Shown: positions 41,829 through 51,079, counted from the first letter of the stretch. The stretch: 64,000 nucleotides of DNA from Parapedobacter sp037190485 (GCA_037190485.1 JBBCJB010000004.1:1-64000); one strand, 5' to 3'. Notes: generated by a model not told the origin, from the letters alone. Program-made: numbers and translations.

Positions 41829-43421
41829 CTATTGGATTTCTTCCGCGTAGGAAACCTGGCCGCGGGTGAAGGCCAGCGCCAGCAAGTGGACGGCCTTGCC
41901 TTGGTTCAGGTAAGGCTTGTGGTATTGCTTTTCGTGCATTTGAGCCATTCCAACTTTTAGCGCAGCGGGCAACCCCTTCGCGTTGGAGGCATGCTTGATT
42001 TCCACCACGTAGGTGCGATCCGTGAACAGGAGCACCGCGTCTGCCTGTCCCACCCAATTCCGGCTCTCGCTCCGATGGTCGATACCCGACAGGGTCATCG
42101 CCAACTGGAACAGCGCCTGGTAATGGCTTTCGTTCCCGTTGGGCGCGTGGGTGTTGAACGTGGTATTCGCCAACAGCGTCTCCAATTTCTCCACGGCCAC
42201 GGCCGTATTGCCCGTGCGGAAGGCTTTTTCGATTTCCTTGCCCAGCACATGGCGCTTGGTCTTGTTCGTGTTGGACACGTCGGCCAACACCAGATCGGCT
42301 ATGGCCTCCCTGACTTCCTGGTTAGGCAGCTGCAGCAGGTAGCTTTTGCCCGGGCGGTCGAAAGCCTTGATGGTCAGGTAACCCGCCTGGAACATCAATG
42401 CAAAGGGATCCAGATCTTCCAGCGCCTGCCCATCGGTGAAGCCGTCCGGCACCTCGATGGATTCCCGCAGCACCACCTCCAGGTTGTCGTCCATCTTCAG
42501 CAGCTTGAGCAGGAACGTGGGCGTGCCGGTGGTGTACCAGAACGCGTTGAACCGTTTGTACTCCAATGTCAACAAGACCGAATACGGATTGTAGACAAAC
42601 GTTTCGCTGTCCCAGCTGTACCCATTGTACCAATGCTTGATATCCGCGAGCGTCCTTTGCTCGCGCACCCCGTTCACCTGCGAAGCCTGCAGGATATAGG
42701 GAGCGAAATAGGCTTCAAGATCGCGTTGCGTATAGCCGCAGATGGCCGTATAATCTGCATGGAATGTGAGGTCCATCAGGTTGTTGAACCCCGAGAAGAT
42801 CGTTGTCTGGCTGATCTTGGTGATGCCCGTCACGACCAGCAGCCGCAGGTAGGGTGCGGATGCCTTCAATACCCCGTAGAACGGGTAGAGCGCCTTGCGC
42901 ATCGCGTTCGCCTGCTCCAGGTCTTCGATCCGGTCCAGGATGGGTTTATCGTACTCATCGATCAGGACAACCACCTGCTTGCCGGTTTGTTCGGCCAGCT
43001 GACGAATCAGCTCACGGAGAATCGCGGCAGGCGTGTGATACGGGATGTCCAATCCGTAATTGGCCGCGATCCCATTCAGCTGCGCGCGTAGATCCTCCTC
43101 GAATCTATCCGGGTCGCTGCTATCCAGCGTCATGTCCAGCATCACCACCGGGTGCGGTTCCCAGTCGATCTTGTCTTCGATGTACAGGCCGTTGAAGAGC
43201 TCCTTCTTCCCTTCGAAAATGGACTTGATCGTGCTCAGCAACAGACTCTTCCCAAATCGACGCGGACGGCTCAGGAAAAACGTATCGCCACCCGACAGTA
43301 GCATCCGGTGGATGTACGCGGTCTTATCCACGTAAATACAGTCCTTGCGGATCAGCTTCTCGAAATCCTGTTGCCCGACGGGTAAGTTCTTCATTCGTGT
43401 CTTGCTCTTATCGGCATTCAA
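41829..43421 (-). CDS. AAA-ATPase-like protein with PD-(D/E)XK nuclease domain
   Basis: 530 residues (an ATG at 43394, MKNLPVGQQDF, may be the real start). N-terminal ATPase domain: Walker A-type FFLSRPRRFGKSLLLSTI (~45-62), Walker B VVVLIDEYDKPILDRI (~150-165). C-terminal PD-(D/E)XK nuclease-like domain: DAVLLFTDRTYVVEIKH with the D...E-x-K catalytic pattern (~475-492). Members of this family are present in many copies in Bacteroidota and behave like mobile genes; role unknown. It separates the two copies of the regulated promoter. Confidence 0.9.
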   Translation of the reverse strand: MNADKSKTRMKNLPVGQQDFEKLIRKDCIYVDKTAYIHRMLLSGGDTFFLSRPRRFGKSLLLSTIKSIFEGKKELFNGLYIEDKIDWEPHPVVMLDMTLDSSDPDRFEEDLRAQLNGIAANYGLDIPYHTPAAILRELIRQLAEQTGKQVVVLIDEYDKPILDRIEDLEQANAMRKALYPFYGVLKASAPYLRLLVVTGITKISQTTIFSGFNNLMDLTFHADYTAICGYTQRDLEAYFAPYILQASQVNGVREQRTLADIKHWYNGYSWDSETFVYNPYSVLLTLEYKRFNAFWYTTGTPTFLLKLLKMDDNLEVVLRESIEVPDGFTDGQALEDLDPFALMFQAGYLTIKAFDRPGKSYLLQLPNQEVREAIADLVLADVSNTNKTKRHVLGKEIEKAFRTGNTAVAVEKLETLLANTTFNTHAPNGNESHYQALFQLAMTLSGIDHRSESRNWVGQADAVLLFTDRTYVVEIKHASNAKGLPAALKVGMAQMHEKQYHKPYLNQGKAVHLLALAFTRGQVSYAEEIQ

Positions 43422-43522
43422 GCTTGCCTGCTTATGGCAGGCAGGTCTTCATTCCGAAACAAAGGTAAGGTTTTTCGGCATACGAAGCACACCCATGAGG
43501 GGGGAATGAAGGCGTAGCATGC

Positions 43523-44173
43523 CTAGCCGTTCAGGAGCCCCAGTCGATGGCATTCGGCCAGCAGTTCGCGCTGGCTGCCCACGCCGAACAGCCCGTAAAG
43601 CGCTTCGAAATGCCGTTTCACGGCAGACTCGGTGATGAACAGCTGGTCGGCGATGCCCTTGTAGGTAAGCCCGGTGTCGAGCAGCGCGATCACGTCGAAC
43701 TGCCGGGGCGTCAACTTTTCCAGGCCGGAGCGCACGTTGCCCGCTTCGGCCTGTCGCATCAGTGCTTCGGGCACGTGTTCGTTCACGAACCGGCCGTTGA
43801 GGTACAGGCTGCGGATGGCCTGGCCGATGATCCGCACCTGGGTACCCTTGGTGAGGAAACCGCGCGCGCCAAAGGCCAGCATGGCCTGGATGGCCCCTTC
43901 GGCACCGAAAGCCGTCATGGCCAGCACCTGGGTGGCCGGATGGTGCGTACGCAGCCACTGGCAGCATTGGTAGCCGTTCATGCCCTGGGGCAGGCTGATG
44001 TCGAGCAGCGCGACATGGGGCGGGCCATGCAAGGTTACCTGTTCAATCAGCGCCTCCCCATCGGGGATCAGGAACCGGACGTGTAGGCCGTCGTCGCTGC
44101 GGAGCCCGGCCCCGAACGCGGGGTGGTCATCCAGGATGTCCACCGTGATCTTTTCTGTGTGTTTCGTATCCAT
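43523..44173 (-). CDS. LuxR-family response regulator
   Basis: 216 residues from ATG 44173 (MDTKHTEKITVDILDDHPAF); longer starts overlap the kinase further. Receiver domain: acidic pair DD at 15-16, phospho-acceptor Asp ~58 in VALLDISLP, Thr in AMTAF, Lys in FLTKG. The C-terminal NarL/LuxR HTH is LTPRQFDVIALLDTGLTYKG and IADQLFITESAVKRHFEALY. The partner kinase gene overlaps it by 47 bases. The shared palindrome in front of this operon and of the CRP-like gene is its likely binding site (inferred). Confidence 0.92.
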   Translation of the reverse strand: MDTKHTEKITVDILDDHPAFGAGLRSDDGLHVRFLIPDGEALIEQVTLHGPPHVALLDISLPQGMNGYQCCQWLRTHHPATQVLAMTAFGAEGAIQAMLAFGARGFLTKGTQVRIIGQAIRSLYLNGRFVNEHVPEALMRQAEAGNVRSGLEKLTPRQFDVIALLDTGLTYKGIADQLFITESAVKRHFEALYGLFGVGSQRELLAECHRLGLLNG

Positions 44174-44933
44174 TCTTTTCCGATTGGTTAACGCGCGGCA
44201 GGGAAAGATGTAATGTGGTGCCTTCCCCCGGCGCACTGATTAATTGGATGTTTCCGCCGAGCTGCCGGAGCTGGCGGCGCATGTTGTAGAGCCCGATGCC
44301 GTCGCCCCGGCGGCCCGACACCCCCACCCCGTTGTCGGCGATGTGGATGGCCAGGCGGTTGCCCCGCAGCTCGACGGCGATGGCGACCTCGGTGGCCTGC
44401 GCGTGCTTGGCGATGTTGGTGAGCGCTTCCTGCACGGCGCGGAAGAGCACGATGGTGGCCGTGGGATCCAGCGGGGGTATCCCCCCAGGCGGCAACGAGA
44501 CGCCCACCGTGCATGCGGTATGCCGCTCCAGCAGGCGCACGGCGTCCCTGATGGATTGTTCGAGCCCCGTGCGCATCACGTTGCCGCCGTCCATCAGGTG
44601 CGAAACGGCCCGGACATCGTGGTACACGCGGGCGGCGAGGTCGGCCAGTTCGCGCAGCGCCGCTGCGGGCACGGCCTCCTCCCGCGAGGCCAGCTCGTCG
44701 AGCCGCAGCATGTTGAGCGCGGTCAGCTGGCCCACGTTGTCGTGCAGTTCGGACGCCAAGAACCGCTTCAGCCCCTCGCGCATGGCCAGTTCGTCGGCGA
44801 ACCGGTCGCGCAGCTGGTCCTGCTTGCGCCGGGCCACCGACACCGTGTGGAGCACCGACACGGCCACCAGCGACAGGCCCGCCAACGAGAGGATCGCGAC
44901 GATCCACGCTAGTTCAGCCTGCGATAGACACAT
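44127..44933 (-). CDS. Sensor histidine kinase (HisKA_3/NarX-type)
   Basis: 268 residues from ATG 44933 (MCLSQAELAWIV...); upstream in-frame codons lie inside the membrane-protein gene and are out of its frame. One N-terminal transmembrane helix (~8-30), no periplasmic sensor, then a coiled linker, the phospho-acceptor helix FLASELHDNVGQLTALNML (His ~64) and a HATPase_c domain (N box VQEALTNIAKHAQA, G box DNGVGVSGRRGDGIGLYNM). Because it has no sensory domain of its own, the multi-pass protein encoded just upstream (25-base overlap) probably supplies the input. Confidence 0.92.
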   Translation of the reverse strand: MCLSQAELAWIVAILSLAGLSLVAVSVLHTVSVARRKQDQLRDRFADELAMREGLKRFLASELHDNVGQLTALNMLRLDELASREEAVPAAALRELADLAARVYHDVRAVSHLMDGGNVMRTGLEQSIRDAVRLLERHTACTVGVSLPPGGIPPLDPTATIVLFRAVQEALTNIAKHAQATEVAIAVELRGNRLAIHIADNGVGVSGRRGDGIGLYNMRRQLRQLGGNIQLISAPGEGTTLHLSLPRVNQSEKNGYETHRKDHGGHPG

Positions 44934-45559
44934 AGGAACGCGTATGACCAGGTGCCGTACAGGACGACGATGTTGGCATTGATGACCAGGAAATGCAGCG
45001 GCAGCCCCCAGACCCGCACGGGCTGGTGCACCAGGTTCGGCAGGATCAGGTGCACCAGCAACGTGCCGATGTAGAACGCCGAGGTGCCATTGACCCACCA
45101 GAGCGCCGCGTCCCGCCACGGCGTACCCGCCGGGGGCGACGCGGCGAAGCGCACGTTGTAGTAAAACGCGGCCCACGGCACCGACAACGCCAGCGCGCTA
45201 TACGTCTTCGTGTTGAACGCCCGCCCGTGGTTGAGCCAGATCAGCTCCACGCCGTACAGCGCGAGGAACGCCGTGAGCCAGCCCTGCCAGATCACCGTCA
45301 GGCGCCGCCCCGGGGCATAGGGCCTGAGCAGCACGTAGAGCACCATGGCCACCACGAAACCTTCCACCAGCAGCAGCGCATTGTGCAGGTGGTGGTTGGC
45401 CTTCCCGCCCATGGCCAGTACGCCGCCGAGGGCTTCGACGGCGACCACGAGGGCCAGGTACGGCCGCAGCAGCCGCCAGTGCCGCGGCGCACGGCGCAGG
45501 AAAACGAGTGCCATGAGCAGGCAGGCCGCTTCGCTATACAGGTAGATCATGTTGGGCAT
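44909..45559 (-). CDS. Multi-pass membrane protein, putative kinase input partner
   Basis: 216 residues with about seven hydrophobic segments (e.g. YLALVVAVEALGGVLAMGG, ALLLVEGFVVAMVLYVLL, GWLTAFLALYGVELIW, LHFLVINANIVVLYGTWSYAF). No family recognised. It lies between a lipoprotein gene and a histidine kinase gene that lacks a sensor domain, with an overlap to the kinase, so it is a candidate membrane receptor that relays a signal to the kinase. This role is inferred from order only. Confidence 0.7.
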   Translation of the reverse strand: MPNMIYLYSEAACLLMALVFLRRAPRHWRLLRPYLALVVAVEALGGVLAMGGKANHHLHNALLLVEGFVVAMVLYVLLRPYAPGRRLTVIWQGWLTAFLALYGVELIWLNHGRAFNTKTYSALALSVPWAAFYYNVRFAASPPAGTPWRDAALWWVNGTSAFYIGTLLVHLILPNLVHQPVRVWGLPLHFLVINANIVVLYGTWSYAFLCVYRRLN

Positions 45560-45577
45560 GGTACGTTTCGCCGGGGG

Positions 45578-46180
45578 TTAAAACAGCATGGCCCCGATGT
45601 CACGGCACGAATTGCCGTACAGCCAAGGCGGGCAGATGCTGCCGTGGTTGAGGATGGATGCCGCCACCATGAAGCCTTGGGCCTGTGCCGGGCCTTCGGG
45701 GAAATAGTCGCGGTGGAAGTGCTCGCCGTTCGCGACGCTGTCGCGCGTGGAGACCATCAGCAGCGTGTTGTAGCCCCAGTAGTCGGCGGGCGGGATGTCC
45801 GGCGCCGGGCTGTCGGCCGGATAGTCGGCATCGTAGGTGGCCAGGTAGAACCGTACGCCGTCGCCGCCCTCGTGCCGCACCTGCGCCACCATCTGCTCCA
45901 GTTCCTCCAGGCCGAACCAGATGGCCCGCGTATCGGGGAGCGTGTCGCCCTCGCGGACGACCACCCCGGCCTTCGGGGCGTAATTGGCCACCAGGTGCCG
46001 GGCCTCTTCCACGGGGACTTGGTTGGACGTGGGCACGGCGATTCCAGGCAGTGAGCCCCGCGCGCCTTTGCCTGATCCCGTGTACACCGTCGGCCTGTTC
46101 CCTTCGCCCGTACAGGCGACCACCAGGATACCCGCCGTGAGGGCGAGCATCGTTTTTTTTACGAATGATTTCTTTTTCAT
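45578..46180 (-). CDS. Lipoprotein of unknown function, first gene of the two-component operon
   Basis: 200 residues from ATG 46180 (MKKKSFVKKTMLALTAGILVVAC), lipobox LVVAC; a longer in-frame start would cross the promoter and operator. The mature part contains VEEARHLVANYAPKAGVVVR and a C-terminal STRDSVANGEHFHRDYFPEG; no family recognised. It is the first product made from the palindrome-controlled promoter and may be a ligand-binding or sensing component of the system, or its output. Confidence 0.68.
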   Translation of the reverse strand: MKKKSFVKKTMLALTAGILVVACTGEGNRPTVYTGSGKGARGSLPGIAVPTSNQVPVEEARHLVANYAPKAGVVVREGDTLPDTRAIWFGLEELEQMVAQVRHEGGDGVRFYLATYDADYPADSPAPDIPPADYWGYNTLLMVSTRDSVANGEHFHRDYFPEGPAQAQGFMVAASILNHGSICPPWLYGNSCRDIGAMLF

Positions 46181-46203
46181 AAATCGTTGTTTTTCTGTTG
46201 AAG

Positions 46204-46249
46204 TAAAGGTCGGGATACCGAAACCGCCGGTCAAGTGGGAGAACTCCCA
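46204..46249 (-). promoter_or_regulatory. Regulated promoter with palindromic operator (copy 2)
   Basis: Minus strand: TGGGAGTTCTCCCA palindrome (46236-46249), -33 TTGACC (46229-46234), -7 GACCTTTA (46204-46211). Spacing between the elements is the same as in copy 1 at 41711-41756. The lipoprotein ATG lies 24 bases downstream of the -7 box. This promoter drives the lipoprotein-membrane protein-kinase-regulator operon, which suggests autoregulation. Confidence 0.7.
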
Positions 46250-46375
46250 GTTTTTGATGTCTGTTTGTGTATCTGTTTCAAAACACAGCCGACCGCCCAC
46301 CGGGGTTTTGTACCGGGTAAGGTACCGCTCGCCGATGTAGGCGTAGAGCGGGTCGTCTGTTATGTTATCTTGTCT

Positions 46376-46852
46376 TCAATCGTCCAATCCCATCGACTGC
46401 CTTACGTCGTCGGCATGCGCCCGCGAGGTCAGCCTTTCCAGCAGCAGGAACGCCACGTCCAGTGCCCCCGAGGCGTTCCCCGAGGTGATGATGCCTTCGC
46501 GGAAGGCGATGGGCAGCGCCCCGCTACGCACCGAGGCGATCGGTTTGCCCTGCCTATGGAATGCCCGGATTACCTCAACGAACCGTTCGGCGCATCCGTC
46601 TCCGCAAAACCCGTATTCCCCGGATCCGCCCGGTATCGCCAGGGCATCGAAACGATCGTAATCGACATCACCGAGCATATGGTCGACGGATCGCCAGAGG
46701 CCCGAGCTGTCCCGCGCCTGCCTGGCCAGCCCGCAGGTGGACAGCCGGGTGGACGGCTCCATTTCCAGGTAGGCCCAGCAAATCACGTTGATGAATGCGT
46801 TCGCTTCCCGGGCATCGAAGCCATCGGCGAGTAATAGCAGGACGTTTTTCAT
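46376..46852 (-). CDS. DJ-1/PfpI-family protein lacking the nucleophile cysteine
   Basis: 158 residues with the DJ-1/PfpI layout: KNVLLLLADGFDAREANAFI (~2-21), FDALAIPGGSGEYGF (~68-82), RQGKPIASVRSGALPIA (~100-116). In the family the elbow reads A-x-C-x-x; here the position expected to be Cys is Arg (ASVRSGA). The acidic partner residue region EANAF is kept. Catalytic activity of the glyoxalase or protease type is therefore unlikely. Isolated gene between the two-component promoter and an AT-rich locus; role unknown. Confidence 0.78.
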   Translation of the reverse strand: MKNVLLLLADGFDAREANAFINVICWAYLEMEPSTRLSTCGLARQARDSSGLWRSVDHMLGDVDYDRFDALAIPGGSGEYGFCGDGCAERFVEVIRAFHRQGKPIASVRSGALPIAFREGIITSGNASGALDVAFLLLERLTSRAHADDVRQSMGLDD

Positions 46853-47072
46853 TTTCGTATCTAATTCAGTCGTATTCCCGTTTCAAAATCCGGATGATGC
46901 GTTCGGGCCACGCGCCTCCGTTGCAACCCGTTGCCGCAGGCCGGGCATGCCGAGCCTGCAATCTACGGGGATTTTGTATACCAGTGCGCCTGTTTCCAAT
47001 CACCATACTAAAATGTTAGACTACTTAATGACTTGATTGTCTACACATTATAGCTTACATAATTATGCAATT

Positions 47073-48527
47073 CTATTTGCTGTCCTGTGGTTCAACATTA
47101 CGCTTGTTATACAATACCAGTACCTCCATATTATGAACGGTTTCAACCAAATCCAAGCCATAGGTCTTCAACTGTTCTCGCGCTTCCGCTAAGGGCCATG
47201 GCCTGTTACTATCATTCATGCTAACGTTAAGATCGACTTTATTGGAAATGCCTGTTTTGTCAACTACCGTTAAAGGAAGATTTCGCTTATTTAAAAAGTT
47301 GATTATATCTGCCAGATCAGACCCCCTCATTTCCCACTTCGCACCATCCTCGCCACCTTTTCCAATAAATTTACTAGCTCCTGACATATACTTTATTCCA
47401 GACTTGGATTTGTATAGCTCTTCACTATTCGTCTTAACCAATGCCAATACTTTTATCGGACGTTTTTCAACTCTGCTCTCAACCTTGAAAAACTTGTCAA
47501 AATCATTGATCATATATTCATAGACATCATCAAGGCTATATGATTTCGGCAATATCAATTCATAAGAAAAAGTGTTCTCATTCATAAACTTTTCAAATTC
47601 ATAATTGTCAAGGAAACCATCATCACCCATATATTCGCGTTTGTCCCTGGCAAAAAATTTAGTCCCAGGAGTCTCTTCCACAATGATCGACTCAGGATAT
47701 AAGTTTCTCCCTAAGCTTTTGAAACGCTTCTCGTATAGTTTCGCGTAATACTGATAAGGCGTAAGACGTGTATCAAAGAATCTCCAGTATGAAGAATCTG
47801 CCTGCTCGCCAAAATTCCAACCGTTATGTATCCTATCGAAGTAACCGGCAAATGCCGACCCAAATACAGATTGATCACGACGATTGATTAGAAATTCATC
47901 ATCTGGCATTAAAAGTTTCATATTGTTCATATTCTCAATTGACTTGATATGACTCAAATCTTTACCTGCTAAGACAAGATTAATGTTCGCGGGAGCAACT
48001 GCAAAATGATTGGTTATACCCACCAATATCCCTTCACTATTTATCCATATTTCGTGCGGAAGGCCAGTAAAAGGAAAAAGTTGTTGCAAAACTTTATCAT
48101 CCTTACTTTGCACTGCCGTCGGCAATTTTAGTTCTGCAGGTGTACCCTTTCGCCTTTTTAGAAATTCAGCAATATTACTTCTGGGCTTGTCATCCTCAAA
48201 GCCAACCGGTAGAATCTGAATCTTATCATCAAACTGCTTTTGCAAACGCGTCATCTTGGGAAATTCAGCGATGCAAACCGTACAGTATACGCTCCAGAAA
48301 TCTAGTATTAATAGTTTACCTTTGAAGTCAGAAAGTTTTGCTGTGCTCTTAGGATAACCTATCATTTGCTTAAACACAATGTCCGGGACTTTATCTCCTA
48401 TTTTTAGAGGCCTAATGTCATCTCCTCCAGCTAGCAACATTTGGCTGAATTTCTTTTCCGATGCAAAAATATTGCATGAGTAAATGCTTAATACTGAAAA
48501 AATCAGTATTCTAAATAATCTTTTCAT
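47073..48527 (-). CDS. TlpA-type thioredoxin-like protein with extended C-terminus
   Basis: 484 residues with a signal peptide (to ~residue 22). Thioredoxin domain (~40-180) with the active site FWSVYCTVCIAEFPKM, so CTVC replaces the usual CxPC; conserved LPHEIWINSEG supplies the cis-Pro region. A ~290-residue C-terminal part follows (YDLDDVYEYMINDFDKFF-like text, then LPLTVVDKTGISNKVDLNVS) that resembles the TIGR03435 'soil-associated' type of domain. AT-rich, unlike the flanks at 40-46 kb. Last gene of the second sigma/FecR locus, 10 bases after another thioredoxin gene. Confidence 0.8.
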   Translation of the reverse strand: MKRLFRILIFSVLSIYSCNIFASEKKFSQMLLAGGDDIRPLKIGDKVPDIVFKQMIGYPKSTAKLSDFKGKLLILDFWSVYCTVCIAEFPKMTRLQKQFDDKIQILPVGFEDDKPRSNIAEFLKRRKGTPAELKLPTAVQSKDDKVLQQLFPFTGLPHEIWINSEGILVGITNHFAVAPANINLVLAGKDLSHIKSIENMNNMKLLMPDDEFLINRRDQSVFGSAFAGYFDRIHNGWNFGEQADSSYWRFFDTRLTPYQYYAKLYEKRFKSLGRNLYPESIIVEETPGTKFFARDKREYMGDDGFLDNYEFEKFMNENTFSYELILPKSYSLDDVYEYMINDFDKFFKVESRVEKRPIKVLALVKTNSEELYKSKSGIKYMSGASKFIGKGGEDGAKWEMRGSDLADIINFLNKRNLPLTVVDKTGISNKVDLNVSMNDSNRPWPLAEAREQLKTYGLDLVETVHNMEVLVLYNKRNVEPQDSK

Positions 48528-48537
48528 AAAATTTGAT

Positions 48538-49644
48538 TTAATTGTATGTGTTCATTTTTGTTAAAAGTATTTCCTTTATCGCTTCCTCTAGTCCCATCTC
48601 TGAAGCAGGACCAAAGCTGGGGATAGAAGACCCTTTACAATTGAAAGCAAGCAATCTTCCCTCCTGATCTACCAGCACATAGGCAGGGATTTGCTGTAAA
48701 TCAAAAAGATGATAGGCCGTGTCGTCTTTATCTCTTCCATTTAGCCATGGTAGTTCATCCTTTTGCACTGCTGCCTTCCAATCACCTTCTTCGTCATTCA
48801 GTGCGACACCAATGATTTCCAGGCCCCGGTTGTGATAGAGAGCGTACAATTGTTTAAGCTTTGGAAATTGTTCCCGGCAGGGCTTGCACCAGCTGGCCCA
48901 AAAATCAATCAGTGTCAGCTTATTTTTGGAGATTACATGATAAATCGAATGACTTGTGCCGCTTTTGTCTACATAGGAGAAATCCTGAAGTTTTGATTCC
49001 TTTGTCACCTGTAACCTGCGTTGTTCCGTTTGCAGGGCAAGAGTTAGTTTTCCTCCAAAATAACTATATTTTGCAACCGGTGATAATGATTGAAATATTT
49101 CCTGACGGTCTTTAAAACTAAAGACATCATCAGCTCTTGCCACGAAGTCTGCGATATACAAAGAACCAGAACGTTGCAGTACAAAATCTTTAAAAGCCGA
49201 TCTTCGCAAGTTTCCAACAGTTGTATCATTGTCCATTCTAGCTTTCCAGGTATCCCAGAGCGCAACCAAATCCAAATAGTCCCGGTGGGCCGACGATCCG
49301 ACCAATTCAATTTTAGGCCATTCTGCCAGATCTGCATTCAATTTCTGCTTAGCATTTACAGGCAAAAACGTTTGGCTGGGCTTCAGTTTCAGGCTGCTAT
49401 CCAACACCAAAAAACAATATTCCGTTCCCTTGGGCATAGCTCCTCTTAAGACCACCACCGCCTGCCGGATGATACCGCTTGCCAGCGTGTCTCTTGTCCG
49501 GGCCTGGATTAGGCTCACACTACATCCATCTTTCAATCCTTTAATCGTGACCGTTATTTGGAAACCACGCTCCCCTCCTTCATTAGCAAATAGTAAAGTG
49601 ATAAAAGCGAAAGGAACCAATGCCGGCAACATCATCTTTTTCAT
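48538..49644 (-). CDS. TlpA-type thioredoxin with DUF4369-like N-terminus
   Basis: 368 residues, exported (signal to ~residue 20). N-terminal ~210 residues: a beta-sandwich (GFQITVTIKGLKDGCSVSLI) and helical bundle of DUF4369 type. C-terminal thioredoxin domain with LIDFWASWCKPCREQFPKLK (CKPC), and QQIPAYVLVDQEG as the cis-Pro loop. Typical thiol-disulfide reductase of Bacteroidota SusCD loci. It follows the broken susD by 10 bases. Confidence 0.88.
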   Translation of the reverse strand: MKKMMLPALVPFAFITLLFANEGGERGFQITVTIKGLKDGCSVSLIQARTRDTLASGIIRQAVVVLRGAMPKGTEYCFLVLDSSLKLKPSQTFLPVNAKQKLNADLAEWPKIELVGSSAHRDYLDLVALWDTWKARMDNDTTVGNLRRSAFKDFVLQRSGSLYIADFVARADDVFSFKDRQEIFQSLSPVAKYSYFGGKLTLALQTEQRRLQVTKESKLQDFSYVDKSGTSHSIYHVISKNKLTLIDFWASWCKPCREQFPKLKQLYALYHNRGLEIIGVALNDEEGDWKAAVQKDELPWLNGRDKDDTAYHLFDLQQIPAYVLVDQEGRLLAFNCKGSSIPSFGPASEMGLEEAIKEILLTKMNTYN

Positions 49645-49654
49645 AAGAGTATTA

Positions 49655-51079
49655 CTACCTGGGATTTTGTTGCCAACTAGGATTGAAACTCATTACATCG
49701 TGGGGTATCAAAAAGGTATACCGCTTATCATTAGGAGGAAGAGTATAGGTTTGGCCATTTAGTACCCGCGTTAACGTGATATTTGCACCCTCCTTATTCA
49801 ATCTCCTGAGATCTGTCCATCGAAGACTACGAAAAACTAGTTCTTTGCGACGCTCGGTAAGTACCAGGTTTAATGCTTCATTTGCCGTACTTGCAGAAAA
49901 GGGCACAAATGAACCTGTTTTCCAGCGTTTGAACATCAATGCATTCAGATCAGCCATGGCTCCGGAAATGTTTCCAAGGCGGGCCGAGCATTCCGCACGT
50001 ATAAGAAATATCTCATCCGCTGCTATCCCGGCAAATAACGTCCTGTACCCGCGGTCATAACTTCCTTTAAATACCTTTCCGCTGTCCCATGCATCCATGA
50101 AAAAGACCAAACGCCGTAAATCGTCGGCATGATAGGAACTGTATAAATTGCTGTCTACCCGAAGTACATGTTGATTATTCATAAAGAACTCGGTAGGGTT
50201 ATTGATCATCTTCGTAAACAAAATCATTTCTGAATTATACTCATTCCGGATACCAGGTGAACTAATCAAATCCACCTGGCCCGAATCGTTAAAATCCATT
50301 AGGGTATTAAACAACTTCAGGCAGGAGTCAGCATAACGGTAGGCATCCTCATACCGATGCATGGTTAAATAAGTCCTAGCCAACAGCGCAAAAGCCGCAG
50401 GCTTAGTCGGCCGAGTTTTCACAGAAGCTGAACTCGGTAGCATAGCTGACGCCTCCTTTAAGTCTGAGAGGATTTTATCATAAGTTTCCTGTACGCTCGC
50501 CCTTGTAACACGTTCATTAATATCTCCCCTCAATTTCAACGCGATTCCGGGATCCTGCATAGCTGTATTGGCGTCGTAAGGTGGCGCAAATACTTGAACA
50601 AGGTGATAAAACATCTGCGAACGAAAAAATAAAGCACTACCTTTAACATTGTTATACATTTCTAATTCGTTAGCTATCGGCATAATTTTCTCAAGTCCGT
50701 CCAGTGTAACGTTAGCGTAAAATACCGGCTTATAGGCTATATCCCATTCATAGAACTTATATTGATCTGAGGAATATTCATCTGTTCAGGTGTATAAACT
50801 CTTAATCGCATTAACATCATTTCCCAAATTATCCTCGGTTAAGAGTGCTGGATCTATATAATAATTATCTGATGCGATTTCTGCAAACGCTGATACTATA
50901 CCATATCCTAGTCCATTCATCATGTTAGAAGCATCCATAAGAGATTGCAGTTCTTCCAAGCTTTCTGGGATAATCAACGCCTGGTCAGGTTTGGCAGATA
51001 AATAAGTCTTTTTGCATGAAAATATCAATCCCATACTTAGGATTCCCAAGTAGACAACTATTTTTTTAGAATTTTTCAT
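49655..51079 (-). pseudogene. SusD/RagB family lipoprotein with an in-frame nonsense codon
   Basis: A single open frame of about 474 codons is broken only by TGA (minus strand, 50786-50788) after 97 codons: ...NAIKSLYT-stop-TDEYSSDQYKFYEW. Both sides read as SusD. The first part has lipobox LIFSC; the second has VFYANVTLDGLEKIM and FRSQMFYHLVQVFAPPYDA. Restoring TGG (Trp) at the stop by a single base change would give a full-length protein. AT-rich and paired with susC at 51108. Either a genuine nonsense mutation or a base-call error. Confidence 0.85.
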
